From: CAYSAA01 sp964428905
GTDB lineage: Bacteria; Atribacterota; Phoenicimicrobiia; Phoenicimicrobiales; Stramentimicrobiaceae
Assembly: GCA_964428905.1 (NCBI GenBank)
Contig: CAYSAA010000134.1
Span: 1 to 5,694 of the forward strand
DNA: 5,694 nt
Direction of reading: 5' to 3'
Of this stretch, positions 5,509 to 5,694 are shown in pieces (within the stretch, counting starts at the first letter, position 1; each line of letters begins with the position of its first letter). Position numbers and translations under genes: made by a program. The notes beneath the pieces are model-generated. The model saw only the letters and a list, made by a program, of their open reading frames with translations, searched no databases and was not told the DNA's origin.

Positions 5509-5694
5509 ATGAACAAGAAACAATGGTATGAGAAGTTATTTGAGAATTATGCGAAAAAATATGATAAAGAAATTTTTACACAGGGAACGATTGGGGAATG
5601 TGATTTTATCGAACAGGAATTAGGGTATAATAAGTCTTTAAAAATATTAGATGTAGGATGTGGAACCGGAAGACATTCCATTGAGTTATCAAAA
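5509..5694 (+). CDS. Class I SAM-dependent methyltransferase (N-terminal part, cut by window end)
   Basis: Sixty-two codons are visible before the window ends. Motif I of Rossmann-fold methyltransferases is clear: ILDVGCGTGRHSIELS at 46-61, where the glycine loop binds S-adenosylmethionine. The preceding stretch (QWYEKLFENYAKKYD, then FTQGTIGECDFIEQEL) is the usual lead-in of small-molecule methyltransferases of this type. The substrate cannot be told. ATG 5509 is chosen because GGAATGAG (5494-5501) lies at a usable distance; an in-frame ATG at 5497 would add four residues but has GTGGA directly against it. The 24-base gap after the AlkD-like gene suggests cotranscription. Confidence 0.85.
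   Translation, partial: MNKKQWYEKLFENYAKKYDKEIFTQGTIGECDFIEQELGYNKSLKILDVGCGTGRHSIELSK

Overview
The window is AT-rich DNA with codon use and Shine-Dalgarno sites typical of a low-GC anaerobic bacterium, most likely a Bacillota (Clostridia-type) lineage. That placement is an inference from base composition and from the gene families present (a divergent PEP carboxykinase-like protein and an EFR1-type flavodoxin/ferredoxin fusion), not from any marker gene.

Layout. Bases 1-556 hold no intact gene. They read as decayed coding sequence on the + strand, with natural-looking peptide runs that change frame and are cut by stops. A sigma-70-type promoter (TTGACA at 591) and a good ribosome binding site then lead into the largest gene, 707-2470, a 587-residue PEP carboxykinase-like P-loop protein whose C-terminal half keeps recognisable PEPCK active-site positions. 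Bases 2471-2825 are again non-genic and contain two short segments related to segments in the first debris region, one direct and one inverted, so related remnants flank the PEPCK-like gene on both sides. On the minus strand, 2826-3794 encodes a YrbG-type Ca2+/Na+ (cation/proton) antiporter with both alpha repeats. An 89-bp divergent spacer separates it from a + strand cluster: an EFR1-type flavodoxin-ferredoxin (3884-4741), an AlkD-like HEAT-repeat DNA glycosylase (4768-5484, or 4738-5484 if the overlapping GTG is used) and the start of a class I SAM-dependent methyltransferase (from 5509, cut by the window end).

How the genes relate. The last three genes are tightly spaced (overlap or 26 nt, then 24 nt) and probably form one transcript joining a redox protein, a base-excision repair enzyme and a methyltransferase. 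The PEPCK-like gene and the antiporter appear to be independent units. The most unusual points are the cysteine-to-serine change in the first iron-sulfur motif of the EFR1 protein, the divergent PEPCK with a long unrecognised N-terminal half, and the related remnants on either side of that gene. No complete mobile element, CRISPR array, tRNA or rRNA was seen, and nothing here clearly amounts to a new multi-gene system.
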